The notes under the pieces were generated by a model. That model did no database searches and was not told the origin of the DNA. It saw only the letters and a program-made list of their open reading frames with translations. From the NCBI RefSeq assembly GCF_900292015.1, contig NZ_LR130759.1, positions 5,022,001 through 5,086,000 of the forward strand: a stretch of DNA of 64,000 bases. The letters are read 5' to 3'. A program made the position numbers and the translations under genes. The DNA is from Mycobacterium basiliense (lineage in GTDB: Bacteria > Actinomycetota > Actinomycetes > Mycobacteriales > Mycobacteriaceae). This document shows, piece by piece, positions 52,550 to 63,673 of this stretch; within the stretch, counting starts at the first letter, position 1; every line of letters begins with the position of its first letter.

Positions 52550-52587
52550 ACCAACATACTATCTACGTACGTAGATAGTATGTTGGT
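52550..52587. promoter_or_regulatory. Perfect 38-bp palindrome, candidate BlaI-family operator
   Basis: The half-site ACCAACATACTATCTACGT (52550-52568) is followed immediately by its exact reverse complement (52569-52587). It is much more AT-rich than the surroundings. It lies 60 bp upstream of the thioredoxin-like gene (start 52647) and 107 bp upstream of nat (start 52443, other strand). BlaI/MecI repressors bind dyads with TAC/GTA elements and the island encodes a BlaI-like protein, so it is the best operator candidate; it could also form a cruciform or hairpin. Confidence 0.6.
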
Positions 52588-52646
52588 GGCCACCCACCAC
52601 ACGGTTCGAGACAAAGTTCAAGCTGCACACAACGGAGGGAATAGCC

Positions 52647-53195
52647 ATGCCACGGCGCTGGATCACCTTGTTTGCTATCGGCGTCGCTGCCACGGCCATT
52701 ACCGCATGCGGCGCGCCCGGGGCGCAGTCCGCGCCCACCAACGCAGCCGGTTCGGCGTCTCATGCGGCGGCAGGAAACTCGACGCACGTACCGGAACAGC
52801 TGCAGTTCACTGCTAAAACCATTGGGGGCCAGACATTCTCGGGAACGAGTCTGGCGGGTAAGCCGGCGGTGCTATGGTTCTGGACACCTTGGTGCCCGAC
52901 CTGCCAGCATGAGGCGCCGATCTTCGGAAACGTCGCGGCGGCCAACTCGACCGTCACGTTCGTTGGCGTGGGGGCACAGGAGCAAGCTTCCGCGATGCAG
53001 GCGTTCGTCGACAAATACCAGCTGGGTAGCACCACCCAGCTCGCCGACAGCGAAGGAACCGTCTGGTCTAAGTTCGGTGTTACGCAGCAACCGGCGTGGG
53101 CGTTCGTCGGCGCCGACGGCAAGGTCGACGTGGTCAAAGGCACATTGAGTGCTCAGGAATTGACGGAGCGGGTCAACGAGCTGGCCGGTCGATGA
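52647..53195 (+). CDS. Lipoprotein thioredoxin-like (DsbE/TlpA, MPT53-like)
   Basis: The 182-residue protein has a signal peptide (MPRRWITLFAIGVAATAITA) ending in a lipobox-like ITAC; Cys21 would be lipidated. A thioredoxin fold follows with W82-C83-P84-T85-C86 and a cis-proline segment TQQPAWAFV. It resembles mycobacterial MPT53/DsbE proteins, extracytoplasmic disulfide oxidoreductases. The next gene, ccdA, overlaps its stop (ATGA), so electrons probably pass from CcdA to this protein. I recall no gene of this type between nat and hsaB in H37Rv. The start ATG 52647 follows GGAGGGAA. Confidence 0.9.
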   Translation: MPRRWITLFAIGVAATAITACGAPGAQSAPTNAAGSASHAAAGNSTHVPEQLQFTAKTIGGQTFSGTSLAGKPAVLWFWTPWCPTCQHEAPIFGNVAAANSTVTFVGVGAQEQASAMQAFVDKYQLGSTTQLADSEGTVWSKFGVTQQPAWAFVGADGKVDVVKGTLSAQELTERVNELAGR

Positions 53196-54094
53196 TCGAC
53201 ACCGCCGCCCTGAGCTTTGCGCTCGGCGCCGGGTTGGTCGCCGCCCTCAACCCGTGTGGCTTTGCCTTTCTGCCCGGCTACCTGGGGTTGGTGATCGCCG
53301 GCAGTCAGGGCGCCTCACGTCCGGCCGCCCTGTTTCGTGCCGGCGCGGCCACCGCGGGAATGTCCCTCGGATTCCTCACGGTGTTCGGCATTTTCGGTCT
53401 GCTAATCGCACCGGTAATCGCCTCGGCTCAGAAGTACCTGCCGTTTGGCACCGCGATCATCGGACTTCTGCTCATCGGATTGGCGCTCTGGCTGCTAGCC
53501 GGCAAGGACGTCAACATCATCATGCCCAAGCGCGCGGGCGGTGCGCCGACGACCCGGTTGGGTTCGATGTACGGTTACGGCGTCGGTTATGCGATCGCTT
53601 CGCTATCCTGCACCGTCGCACCGTTTCTGGCGGTGATCAGCACGACGTTCAAGCACGGTTCGATGGTCTCTGGCGTGCTGGCGTTTGTCGCCTACGCGGC
53701 CGGCATGACCATCACGGTAGGGGTGGCCGCACTCGCCGTTGCGCTGGCCGGCTCCTCGGCGAGCGTGGCGTTTCGGCGCGTTTTGCCCTTCGTCGGCCGG
53801 ATCGCCGGCGTTATCGTGTTGCTCACCGGCCTATACGTGACGTACTACGGCTACTACGAAATCCGACTCTATTTCACCGGCGCCGAGGCTGACGATCCGG
53901 TAATTCGAACCGCAAACACGATGCAGGACTGGTTAATCCAGTTGGTCGACGGTGTCAGCCCATGGGCGCTGGTGGGCGCCTCGGCTGTGCTGGTGGCCGC
54001 CGGAGTGAGCTGGCACATCCTGTCTCGATCGCGCGCGAATACCCGTAACGCGGTGACTACAGCTGGCAGGCCAGACCAAACACCAGCGGCATAG
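53192..54094 (+). CDS. CcdA-type thiol-disulfide transmembrane electron carrier
   Basis: The 300-residue integral membrane protein has six to eight predicted helices. The redox cysteines of CcdA/DsbD-beta proteins are present: Cys22 in LNPCGFAFLPGYLG and Cys140 in ASLSCTVAPFL. It carries reducing equivalents from cytoplasmic thioredoxin to the lipoprotein encoded just upstream. The C-terminal tail is longer and hydrophilic. Its last 38 bases overlap the 3' end of the M56 gene on the other strand. Confidence 0.9.
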   Translation: MIDTAALSFALGAGLVAALNPCGFAFLPGYLGLVIAGSQGASRPAALFRAGAATAGMSLGFLTVFGIFGLLIAPVIASAQKYLPFGTAIIGLLLIGLALWLLAGKDVNIIMPKRAGGAPTTRLGSMYGYGVGYAIASLSCTVAPFLAVISTTFKHGSMVSGVLAFVAYAAGMTITVGVAALAVALAGSSASVAFRRVLPFVGRIAGVIVLLTGLYVTYYGYYEIRLYFTGAEADDPVIRTANTMQDWLIQLVDGVSPWALVGASAVLVAAGVSWHILSRSRANTRNAVTTAGRPDQTPAA

Positions 54095-54992
54095 TCATCG
54101 CGAGACCGATGGTGGTGGACAACATCACCCGCTCAAGCCACGATCGGCCGCGGGACACCGGGATGGCTAACCGCTCGGCGCGGGCCAACGTCGCGGTATT
54201 GGCCGCACCCAACGTCGCCGACGCCATCACCGACGGTCCCCCCGTCAACGCTAATAGCCCATGCAGCAAGGCCGTTTTCCCGTGCCGTCGCACCGCAACA
54301 TCATCAGCGCATAGCTCCAGCAGGTCCGCCACTACGTCTGCGGCCGCAGCGAACAAGGGCAGTCGAGGCAGACTCGCCGCCATCGCACGCAGCGCCATCA
54401 GCAGGTCGTGGTGTCGGCTCGCCAAGTGTGCGTATTCGTGCGCGAGCACGGCGGCCAGCTGCCGCTCGTCGAGGCGGTTAAGAGCGGCGCTGGTGACCAC
54501 GATGACACTCTCGGGTCGATCAGCGACGCAGTAGGCGGCAGGTTGTGGCGCCGGGACGACCACCACGCCAGGCCAGTCGCTGGGTCCTCCGACCACCCGC
54601 GCGTTGGCGGCGTGTAGCCGACTAAGGGATCGCTGCCGCCGCCATCGATGAACAACGCGCCAACCGGCTACGGCGGTTGCTACCAGGCCCGCCAACAGCA
54701 GGCCAATGGCGACCGCCGAAGCGATTGTGCGCGGCAGGCCCAGTTCGCCGGTAAGGCCCAACGTCTTCAAGCAAAGTGTTAGCTGCCCGTGGTGCCACGC
54801 GCTGTCCAGTACGGCGGTGCCCAGCACCCCGAGGGCGGCGAACCACGCGGCGAGCGCGGTAGCGACCGCCGTCAACCAGGACGCCACGGCCAGCTTCGGG
54901 TGGGCGCTGGTGCGGGTGATGCGCCGCAGCGGTAGGGGTCCAAGCCAAACCAACGCCACCGCATACCCGAGCAAGAGAAGCGCGGTGTTCAC
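54057..54992 (-). CDS. M56-family (BlaR1-like) membrane metalloprotease
   Basis: The 311-residue product has membrane helices near residues 1-20, 35-57, 90-112 and 285-308. The zinc site is H185-E186-Y187-A188-H189 with a likely third ligand Glu in LELCADD (about residue 227). It lacks the extracellular penicillin-binding sensor domain of true BlaR1 and so resembles the short Rv1845c-type partner of mycobacterial BlaI. It probably cleaves the cognate repressor on an unknown signal. Start GTG 54992 overlaps the BlaI-like stop (GTGA). Tail-to-tail overlap of 38 bp with ccdA. Confidence 0.9.
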   Translation of the reverse strand: MNTALLLLGYAVALVWLGPLPLRRITRTSAHPKLAVASWLTAVATALAAWFAALGVLGTAVLDSAWHHGQLTLCLKTLGLTGELGLPRTIASAVAIGLLLAGLVATAVAGWRVVHRWRRQRSLSRLHAANARVVGGPSDWPGVVVVPAPQPAAYCVADRPESVIVVTSAALNRLDERQLAAVLAHEYAHLASRHHDLLMALRAMAASLPRLPLFAAAADVVADLLELCADDVAVRRHGKTALLHGLLALTGGPSVMASATLGAANTATLARAERLAIPVSRGRSWLERVMLSTTIGLAMTMPLVFGLACQL

Positions 54993-55366
54993 GATTCGTC
55001 CCGATCGGCGATGATCCGGCGCAGCACGTCACGGACCCGCGTCGATTCTTCCGCGTCCATCTGCTTGAGGAAAAAGGTCAACACCAGATCCGAGTCTCCA
55101 CCGGCATCAAAGGCGTCCCGCATGAGGCTGGCCGAATGTTCCTCGCGGGTCATAGTCGGCCAATAGCGGAAGGCCTTCCCCGCGCGTTCCCGTTGCAACC
55201 ACCCTTTGCGGTGCAAGTTGTCCATCGTGGACATGACGGTGGTATACGCAATCTGCCGATGGTGCGCCAGCTCGTCGAACATGTCGCGGACGGTGATCAC
55301 CTCGCGGCGGCTCCATACGCGGTCCATAATGACCGCCTCTAGCTCGCCGAAGCCCCGGACCTGCAT
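54989..55366 (-). CDS. BlaI/MecI-family transcriptional repressor
   Basis: The 125-residue product starts MQVRGFGELEAVIMDRVWSR at ATG 55366. The winged-helix region is TVRDMFDELAHHRQIAYTTVMSTMDNLHRKGWLQRERAGKAFRYWP, the pattern of BlaI/MecI (Penicillinase_R). The C-terminal helices (LTFFLKQMDAEESTRVRDVLRRI) would dimerise. An upstream in-frame ATG (55402) is possible but adds residues unlike the family. It is co-transcribed with the M56 protease gene. No beta-lactamase gene is near; likely targets are its own promoter and the palindrome at 52550-52587. Confidence 0.9.
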   Translation of the reverse strand: MQVRGFGELEAVIMDRVWSRREVITVRDMFDELAHHRQIAYTTVMSTMDNLHRKGWLQRERAGKAFRYWPTMTREEHSASLMRDAFDAGGDSDLVLTFFLKQMDAEESTRVRDVLRRIIADRDES

Positions 55367-55533
55367 GGCACTACTCTCTCGCACGTTTCGATTCAACGCC
55401 ATTCCGTCGTCCTCGGCCCGGCTTTGGCCCCGCAGCGAGCAGGCCGGATCGGCGCTTGTTTGATTCCTGTCAAATATGGGGATCTCTGTTACTGACGGCT
55501 GCAATACCGACATGAACAGCAACGGAGCCGCAA

Positions 55534-55785
55534 ATGGATACCAGCGATCTTTGGATGGTCGCCGCCGCAGCGGCGATAGCCCTCGCCGTGGTCGCCGCCC
55601 TGATAGTCGTGCTCGACGTGACACTGAAACGACGGGAAACGCTGGCCGAAGAAGCGGGGGCCCGGGCCCGCGCCGCAAGGGACGCAGCCAAAACGTGCCG
55701 ACCGCATGGCCCCAAAGGCCGAGTCAGAAGCGCGCGAGTCGGCTTCGTGGCCAGCAGCCAAGATCGAACGTTGGGTTTTCGGTAG
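55534..55785 (+). CDS. Small single-span membrane protein, hypothetical
   Basis: The 83-residue product starts MDTSDLWMVAAAAAIALAVVAALIVVLDV: one transmembrane helix at about residues 8-28, then a basic, Arg/Ala-rich cytoplasmic tail. GGAG precedes ATG 55534. It is divergent from the BlaI-like gene (167 bp apart) and ends before the inverted repeat at 55808. It may correspond to the small Rv3566A-type gene of H37Rv, but I cannot verify this. No function is suggested. Confidence 0.55.
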   Translation: MDTSDLWMVAAAAAIALAVVAALIVVLDVTLKRRETLAEEAGARARAARDAAKTCRPHGPKGRVRSARVGFVASSQDRTLGFR

Positions 55786-55807
55786 CAGCCGGTCACGGCA
55801 CATTCGG

Positions 55808-55858
55808 ACGTAGCGCTACTGCGAAATTTTCCCCTTGATTTTCGCGGTAGCGCTACGT
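55808..55858. terminator. Strong bidirectional terminator-like hairpin before hsaB 3' end
   Basis: Arms 55808-55826 (ACGTAGCGCTACTGCGAAA) and 55840-55858 are reverse complements with one mismatch, with a 13-base loop. A/T runs on both sides of the loop suit termination in either direction. hsaB ends at 55886 on the minus strand, and the small membrane protein gene ends at 55785 on the plus strand. Confidence 0.7.
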
Positions 55859-55885
55859 GCGGCCAGCTACGTGTGGGCAGCCAGG

Positions 55886-56452
55886 TTAGAGCCAGGTGTC
55901 TGCGGTGGTGGTGGTGAGGAACGCCTCCAGGTCGTCTCGCCACTGAGCGGGCGTGGTCTTGTCCGGTTCGATGCCGGTGTAGTCGCCGCGATAGAACAGC
56001 AGCGGCCTCGGCTTGATCTTGGGGACCTCCGAGAGCGAATTGACCGCGCCGAATACCACAAAGTGATCGCCACCGTCGTGCACCGAGGCCACCGTGCAGT
56101 CGATGTACGCCAACGACCCCTCGATCACCGGAGAACCGAGTTCGGAAGGGCGCCAATCGATACCGGCAAACTTATCGGGTTCCTTGGAGCCGAACCGCGC
56201 CGAAACGTCCTTCTGCTTCTCGGTCAGCACGTTCACGCAGAAGCGGCCGCTGGCCTCGATGGCCTTCCAGGACCGCGATACCTTGGTCGGGCAAAACAGC
56301 ACCAGCGGCGGATCGAGTGACAACGCGGCAAAGGACTGGCACGCAAAACCGATCGGCACCTCGTCGTGCACCGTGGTGATGATGGTGATCCCGGTGCAGA
56401 ACTGACCGAGCACACTCCGAAAGGTGCGCGGGTCGATCGACGGGGCGGCCAT
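55886..56452 (-). CDS. hsaB: Flavin reductase HsaB
   Basis: The 188-residue flavin-reductase-domain protein starts MAAPSIDPRTFRSVLGQFCTGITIITT. Motifs: GFACQSFAALSLDPPLVLFCP and FCVNVLTEKQ. It supplies reduced FMN to HsaA, the 3-HSA hydroxylase. The start at ATG 56452 gives the known length; the upstream frame extension overlaps hsaC in another frame. Last gene of hsaA-hsaD-hsaC-hsaB, 13 bp after hsaC. Confidence 0.94.
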   Translation of the reverse strand: MAAPSIDPRTFRSVLGQFCTGITIITTVHDEVPIGFACQSFAALSLDPPLVLFCPTKVSRSWKAIEASGRFCVNVLTEKQKDVSARFGSKEPDKFAGIDWRPSELGSPVIEGSLAYIDCTVASVHDGGDHFVVFGAVNSLSEVPKIKPRPLLFYRGDYTGIEPDKTTPAQWRDDLEAFLTTTTADTWL

Positions 56453-56465
56453 TATTCGTCCACAG

Positions 56466-59424
<2,959 letters not shown>

Positions 59425-59498
59425 TTACGTTTGCCTCCTGGGAAGTGGCGGACTGGGCTGCACAACCGACACGGACCGATTTGAGTTTAGTCAAAGAC

Positions 59499-59512
59499 TA
59501 GAACACGTTCCG
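59499..59512. promoter_or_regulatory. KstR operator on the hsaA side
   Basis: TAGAACACGTTCCG has the full left half-site and AAC-NN-GTT core. It is 74 bp upstream of the hsaA start. Together with the site at 59567 it makes a two-operator divergent promoter. Confidence 0.8.
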
Positions 59513-59566
59513 ATTTGTGTCGAGCAGGGTATTCCTGCGGCTGGTAGCAATACGAATCGGGTTTTC

Positions 59567-59580
59567 TGTAACATGTTCTA
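59567..59580. promoter_or_regulatory. KstR operator on the kshB side
   Basis: TGTAACATGTTCTA carries the AAC-NN-GTT core and right flank. It lies 37 bp upstream of the kshB TTG start. The centre-to-centre distance to the other site is 68 bp. Confidence 0.8.
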
Positions 59581-59617
59581 GTTGCAGTTCTCGCGATGAG
59601 GGAAGAGAGGGCGGTTC

Positions 59618-60694
59618 TTGACCGAGGCGATTCCCGACGAACCACTCGGCAGCCACGTCCTGGAGCTGCAGATCGCCGAGGTCGTCGCCGAAACCGACGA
59701 CGCACGGTCGCTGGTTTTCACGGTTCCAGACGGACCCGACGACCCGGCAATTCCACCGGATCGGCTGCGCTACGCACCCGGGCAGTTCCTGACGCTGCGC
59801 GTACCCAGTGACCGGACCGGCTCGGTGGCCCGCTGCTACTCGTTGTGCAGCTCGCCGTTCACCGACGACGCGTTGACCGTGACGGTCAAGCGCACCGCGG
59901 ACGGATATGCGTCCAACTGGCTGTGCGACCACGCGCACCCGGGCATGCGTGTCCACGTGCTGGCACCCTCGGGCAACTTTGTGCCCAAGACGCTCGACGA
60001 CGATTTCCTGCTGCTGGCCGCGGGCAGCGGGATCACCCCGATCATGTCGATCTGCAAGTCGGCGCTCGCAGAGGGCGGCGGTCAAGTGACACTGCTCTAC
60101 GCCAACCGCGACGACCGCTCGGTGATCTTCCGCGAGGCGCTCAACGAGCTGGCCGCCAAGTACCCCGACCGGCTGACGGTGCTGCACTGGCTCGAGTCGC
60201 TACAAGGGCTGCCGAGCCCAACGGCACTGGCAAAGCTGGCCGCCCCGTTCATCGGCCGGCCGGCCTTCATCTGTGGCCCCGGCCCTTTCATGGACACGTC
60301 GCGCATTGCCCTCGAAACACTCAAAGTGCCCGCCCAGCAGGTGCACATCGAGGTGTTCAAATCCTTGGATTCAGATCCGTTCGCGGCGGTGAAGATCGAA
60401 GATTCCGGAGACAAACCACCAGCCACGGCGGTGGTCGAGCTCGACGGTGAGACGCACACCGTTTCTTGGCCACGCAACGCCAAGCTGCTGGACGTGTTGC
60501 TGGCCAAGGGTCTGGACGCGCCGTTCTCCTGCCGGGAAGGCCACTGCGGTGCCTGCGCCTGCACGCTGCGCAAGGGAAAAGTGACCATGGAAGTCAACGA
60601 TGTTCTGGAGCAGCAGGATCTCGACGACGGGCTAATTTTGGCCTGTCAATCTCATCCGGAATCTGATTCGGTAGAAGTGACCTACGACGAGTAG
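59618..60694 (+). CDS. kshB: 3-ketosteroid 9-alpha-hydroxylase reductase subunit KshB
   Basis: The 358-residue protein has an N-terminal FAD domain (GSVARCYSLCSSP), NAD domain (LLAAGSGITPIMSICKSAL, ICGPGPFM) and a C-terminal plant-type 2Fe-2S ferredoxin domain (CREGHCGACACTL ... CQSHPE, four Cys). It passes electrons from NADH to KshA (11947-13131). Start is TTG 59618, preceded by GAGAGG, giving the M. tuberculosis length. Confidence 0.95.
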   Translation: MTEAIPDEPLGSHVLELQIAEVVAETDDARSLVFTVPDGPDDPAIPPDRLRYAPGQFLTLRVPSDRTGSVARCYSLCSSPFTDDALTVTVKRTADGYASNWLCDHAHPGMRVHVLAPSGNFVPKTLDDDFLLLAAGSGITPIMSICKSALAEGGGQVTLLYANRDDRSVIFREALNELAAKYPDRLTVLHWLESLQGLPSPTALAKLAAPFIGRPAFICGPGPFMDTSRIALETLKVPAQQVHIEVFKSLDSDPFAAVKIEDSGDKPPATAVVELDGETHTVSWPRNAKLLDVLLAKGLDAPFSCREGHCGACACTLRKGKVTMEVNDVLEQQDLDDGLILACQSHPESDSVEVTYDE

Positions 60695-60739
60695 TCGCGG
60701 CGTTAAGTTCACCCCGGCGGGTCGACGAGAGGACGCAGG

Positions 60740-61270
60740 ATGAAGCGGCTGATGGCGAGCCCGGCGCTGGCGGGGCTGATGCTGATGTTCCTGCCCCACC
60801 CCACCTCCGCCGCGGCCAGCAACACGGCCACCACGTTGTTCCCCATCGATGACGCCACCCAGCTGGAGACACACTCGTTCGTCGATTGCCATCCGAACGG
60901 CAGCTGCGACTTTGTCGCCGGCGCGAATCTGCGCACCCCCGATGGCCCGGCGGGTTTCCCCCCCGGTTTGTGGGCGCGTCAAACCACCGAGATCCGGTCG
61001 TCGAACCGGTTGGCCTATCTGGACGCCCACGCCACCAGCCAGTTCGAGCGGGTGATGAAGGCGGGCGGTTCCGATGTGATTACCACCGTCTATTTCGGTG
61101 AAGGCCCGCCGGACAAATACCAGACAACCGGTGTCATCGACTCGACCAGTTGGTCGACCGGCCAACCCATGACCAACGTCAACGTCATCGTGTGCACGCA
61201 CATGCAGGTGGTCTATCCCGGGGTCAACCTCACCTCGCCCAGCACCTGCGCACAGACGACGTTTTCCTGA
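60740..61270 (+). CDS. Secreted conserved hypothetical protein (Rv3572-like)
   Basis: The 176-residue product has a Sec-type signal peptide (MKRLMASPALAGLMLMFLPH, likely cleavage after TSAAA), then a region with four cysteines (FVDCHPNGSCDF near the start; VCTHMQ and STCAQ near the end) that could form two disulfides. Matches Rv3572 in length. The role is unknown; it starts 45 bp after kshB and may be co-transcribed. Confidence 0.8.
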   Translation: MKRLMASPALAGLMLMFLPHPTSAAASNTATTLFPIDDATQLETHSFVDCHPNGSCDFVAGANLRTPDGPAGFPPGLWARQTTEIRSSNRLAYLDAHATSQFERVMKAGGSDVITTVYFGEGPPDKYQTTGVIDSTSWSTGQPMTNVNVIVCTHMQVVYPGVNLTSPSTCAQTTFS

Positions 61271-61322
61271 GCCTTTTCGCGGCTTTCCCGCGGCTATTTC
61301 GGGCCGAGTCAACAGCCGGCGC

Positions 61323-63464
61323 CTAACGCGGCAGACCCAGCAGCCGCTCAGCGGCGACGGTCAGCAGGATCTGCTCAGTGCCGCCGGCGATGGTCAGACA
61401 CCGGGTGTTGAGGAAGTCGTACACCGCGCGATTCTCGACCAGCCCGCCGTCCTCTGACACGTCCATCATGTATTCGGCGAGCGCCTGCCGATAGCGGACC
61501 CCGATGAGTTTGCGCACGCTAGACTGCGCGCCCGGGTCCTGACCCCCGACCGCCAGCTGGGCGATGCGCTGGTCCAGCAGCGCACCGGTGGCCGCAATAA
61601 CGATCAGTCTGGCCAACCGATCCTGCTGGGCGACGTCGAGCGGTAGCTCGGCGAGCACCGCCAGCAACTCTTCCATCGGGTCGCCCAGTGCGGTACCGGT
61701 GGCCATCGCGACGCGCTCGTTGGCCAAGGTGGTGCGGGCCAGCCGCCAGCCGTCATTGACCGCGCCGACGACCATTTCGTCGGGAACGAAGACGTTTTCC
61801 AGGAAGACTTCGTTGAACAACGATGCGCCGGTGATCTCGCGCAGCGGCCGAATCTCGATGCCAGGTGCGGCCATGTCCATCAAGAAGTAGGTAATGCCCT
61901 TGTGCTTCGGCGCGTCGGGATCGGTTCGCGCCAGGCATACGCCCCATTTGGCTAGCTGCGCCTTAGACGTCCACACCTTCTGCCCGGTGAGCAGCCAGCC
62001 CCCGTCCGTACGAGCCGCCTTGGTTCGCAGCGACGCCAAGTCCGACCCCGCTCCTGGCTCGGAAAACAGCTGACACCAAAGGATGTCACCGCGCAGGGTG
62101 GCCGGCACAAAACGCTGTACCTGTTCGGTCGTGCCGTGCTCCAGAATGGTCGGCGCTGCCCACCAGCCGATCACCAGATCCGGCCGGACGACGCCCGCCG
62201 ACGCCAGCTCCTGATCGATCAGCAGCTGCTCGGCCGGGGAAGAGTCACGACCGTACGGAGCGGGCCAGTGCGGCGCCAACAGCCCCGTCTCGGCCAGGGC
62301 AACCTGACGGTCTTGCTCGGGCAATGCGGCGATATCGGCGACGGTTGCGGCGATCTCGGGTCGCCGGCCTTCCACCCCGGTGAGATCGATGCCGAGACGA
62401 CGCCGGACGCCGGCCTGAGTCAGCGCGGTAATCCGACGCAGCCAGCGTTCGGCACCACCAAGGAATCGGCCGATGCCGTGCGCACGGCGCAGGTACAGGT
62501 GCGCGTCGTGCTCCCACGTGCAGCCGATGCCGCCGAGCACCTGGATGCAGTCTTTGACATTGGCCTTCGCCGCACTAATACCGATGCTGGCGGCCAAGGC
62601 GGCAGCGATCGAGAACTGCTGAGCATCGGGTTCGGTCGCCGCCCGAGCCGCGTCGGCGGCGGCCACCTCCGCCTGCTCGGCCCGGCACAGCATCTCGGCA
62701 CACAAGTGCTTGATGGCCTGAAAGCTGCCGATCGGCTTACCGAACTGCTCGCGCACCTTGGCGTAGGCGACCGCGGTCTCCAGCGACCATCGGGTAACCC
62801 CGGCCGCCTCTGCCGCCAACACGGTCGCAACCAGGTCCTCGACCCGCTGGGCCCCCTCCGCGGGCCCCGCCCAGCCAACCTGAGCCGAAGTCAGCACCAC
62901 CCGGGCCAGCGGCCGGGAGAAGTCGGTGGCCGACAACGGCTCCACCGCCACTTCCGCGGCGGTGGTATCCACGAGCAGCCAGGTTCCCTCGGCCCGCAGC
63001 AACAACAGGCCACCGGGTGCACCGCCCAGCGCCAGCGGCACGGTGCCCGACACCCGTGCGCTCTCGGTGTCGAACCGCACCTCGCCTTCCAGCGCAAGTC
63101 CCGCGAAGCGTTCGCCGGCGGCCAGCGCGGTCTGCAACTCGGGATCGGAGACGATCACAGCGGCCAGCGCGGTGGTCGCGACGGGACCCGGCACCAAGGC
63201 CTTCGCCGCCTCTTCGATCATGGCGCACAGGTCCTCGATGCTGCCGCCGGCACCACCCCGATCCTCGGGGACTGCGACGCCGAACAGCCCCAACTCGGCC
63301 AGGCCCGCGAAAATCGACCGCCAGGCATCGGCGTTCGGCGCCTCGCTCCCCGACTCCATTTGACGGCTTGCCACGGTTGCGGCCTCCCCGGAGGCCGCCG
63401 TGCGGGCCCAGTCGCGCACCAGCTCGCGCGCCGCGAGCAGTTGGTCGGTGACGGTCGCTACCAC
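61323..63464 (-). CDS. fadE34: Fused two-domain acyl-CoA dehydrogenase FadE34 (ChsE3)
   Basis: The 713-residue protein is two ACAD units fused. The N-terminal unit (about 1-350) resembles the shorter, partner-type subunit (VAYAKVREQFGKPIGSFQAIKHL, LGGIGCTWEHDAHLYLRRAHG). The C-terminal unit (about 370-713) has LFSEPGAGSDLASLRTKA, LTGQKVWTSKAQ and IAGGTEQILLTVAAERLLGLPR. This mirrors the ChsE1-ChsE2 heterotetramer in one chain. It acts on the longer steroid side chain. KstR site 55 bp upstream. Confidence 0.94.
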   Translation of the reverse strand: MVATVTDQLLAARELVRDWARTAASGEAATVASRQMESGSEAPNADAWRSIFAGLAELGLFGVAVPEDRGGAGGSIEDLCAMIEEAAKALVPGPVATTALAAVIVSDPELQTALAAGERFAGLALEGEVRFDTESARVSGTVPLALGGAPGGLLLLRAEGTWLLVDTTAAEVAVEPLSATDFSRPLARVVLTSAQVGWAGPAEGAQRVEDLVATVLAAEAAGVTRWSLETAVAYAKVREQFGKPIGSFQAIKHLCAEMLCRAEQAEVAAADAARAATEPDAQQFSIAAALAASIGISAAKANVKDCIQVLGGIGCTWEHDAHLYLRRAHGIGRFLGGAERWLRRITALTQAGVRRRLGIDLTGVEGRRPEIAATVADIAALPEQDRQVALAETGLLAPHWPAPYGRDSSPAEQLLIDQELASAGVVRPDLVIGWWAAPTILEHGTTEQVQRFVPATLRGDILWCQLFSEPGAGSDLASLRTKAARTDGGWLLTGQKVWTSKAQLAKWGVCLARTDPDAPKHKGITYFLMDMAAPGIEIRPLREITGASLFNEVFLENVFVPDEMVVGAVNDGWRLARTTLANERVAMATGTALGDPMEELLAVLAELPLDVAQQDRLARLIVIAATGALLDQRIAQLAVGGQDPGAQSSVRKLIGVRYRQALAEYMMDVSEDGGLVENRAVYDFLNTRCLTIAGGTEQILLTVAAERLLGLPR

Positions 63465-63518
63465 CTGCAGTCCTCCGAGTCGTCAAATTCACATGGCAAG
63501 AACACCGCTGCTACCCAC

Positions 63519-63532
63519 TAGAACGTGTTCTA
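63519..63532. promoter_or_regulatory. KstR operator between fadE34 and kstR
   Basis: TAGAACGTGTTCTA matches the KstR consensus at all conserved positions. It is 54 bp upstream of fadE34 (63464) and 141 bp upstream of the kstR start, fitting KstR autoregulation and repression of fadE34. Confidence 0.87.
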
Positions 63533-63673
63533 ATATTGCAGACGATCAACCGTCAAGTCGATGGCTATCGCACCAGTACACGTCATCGTCCCGGCCGCGG
63601 GGAGGTGGGAAATTTTCGCACAACATGCGTATCGTTTTCGAACGAGCCGCGCCGGAGAGGAGTTGCGCGCTAC

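Noticed and set aside
54989..55366. Reading the BlaI/M56 pair as a beta-lactam resistance locus
   Set aside because: No beta-lactamase or penicillin-binding protein gene is nearby, and the M56 protein lacks a penicillin-binding sensor domain.
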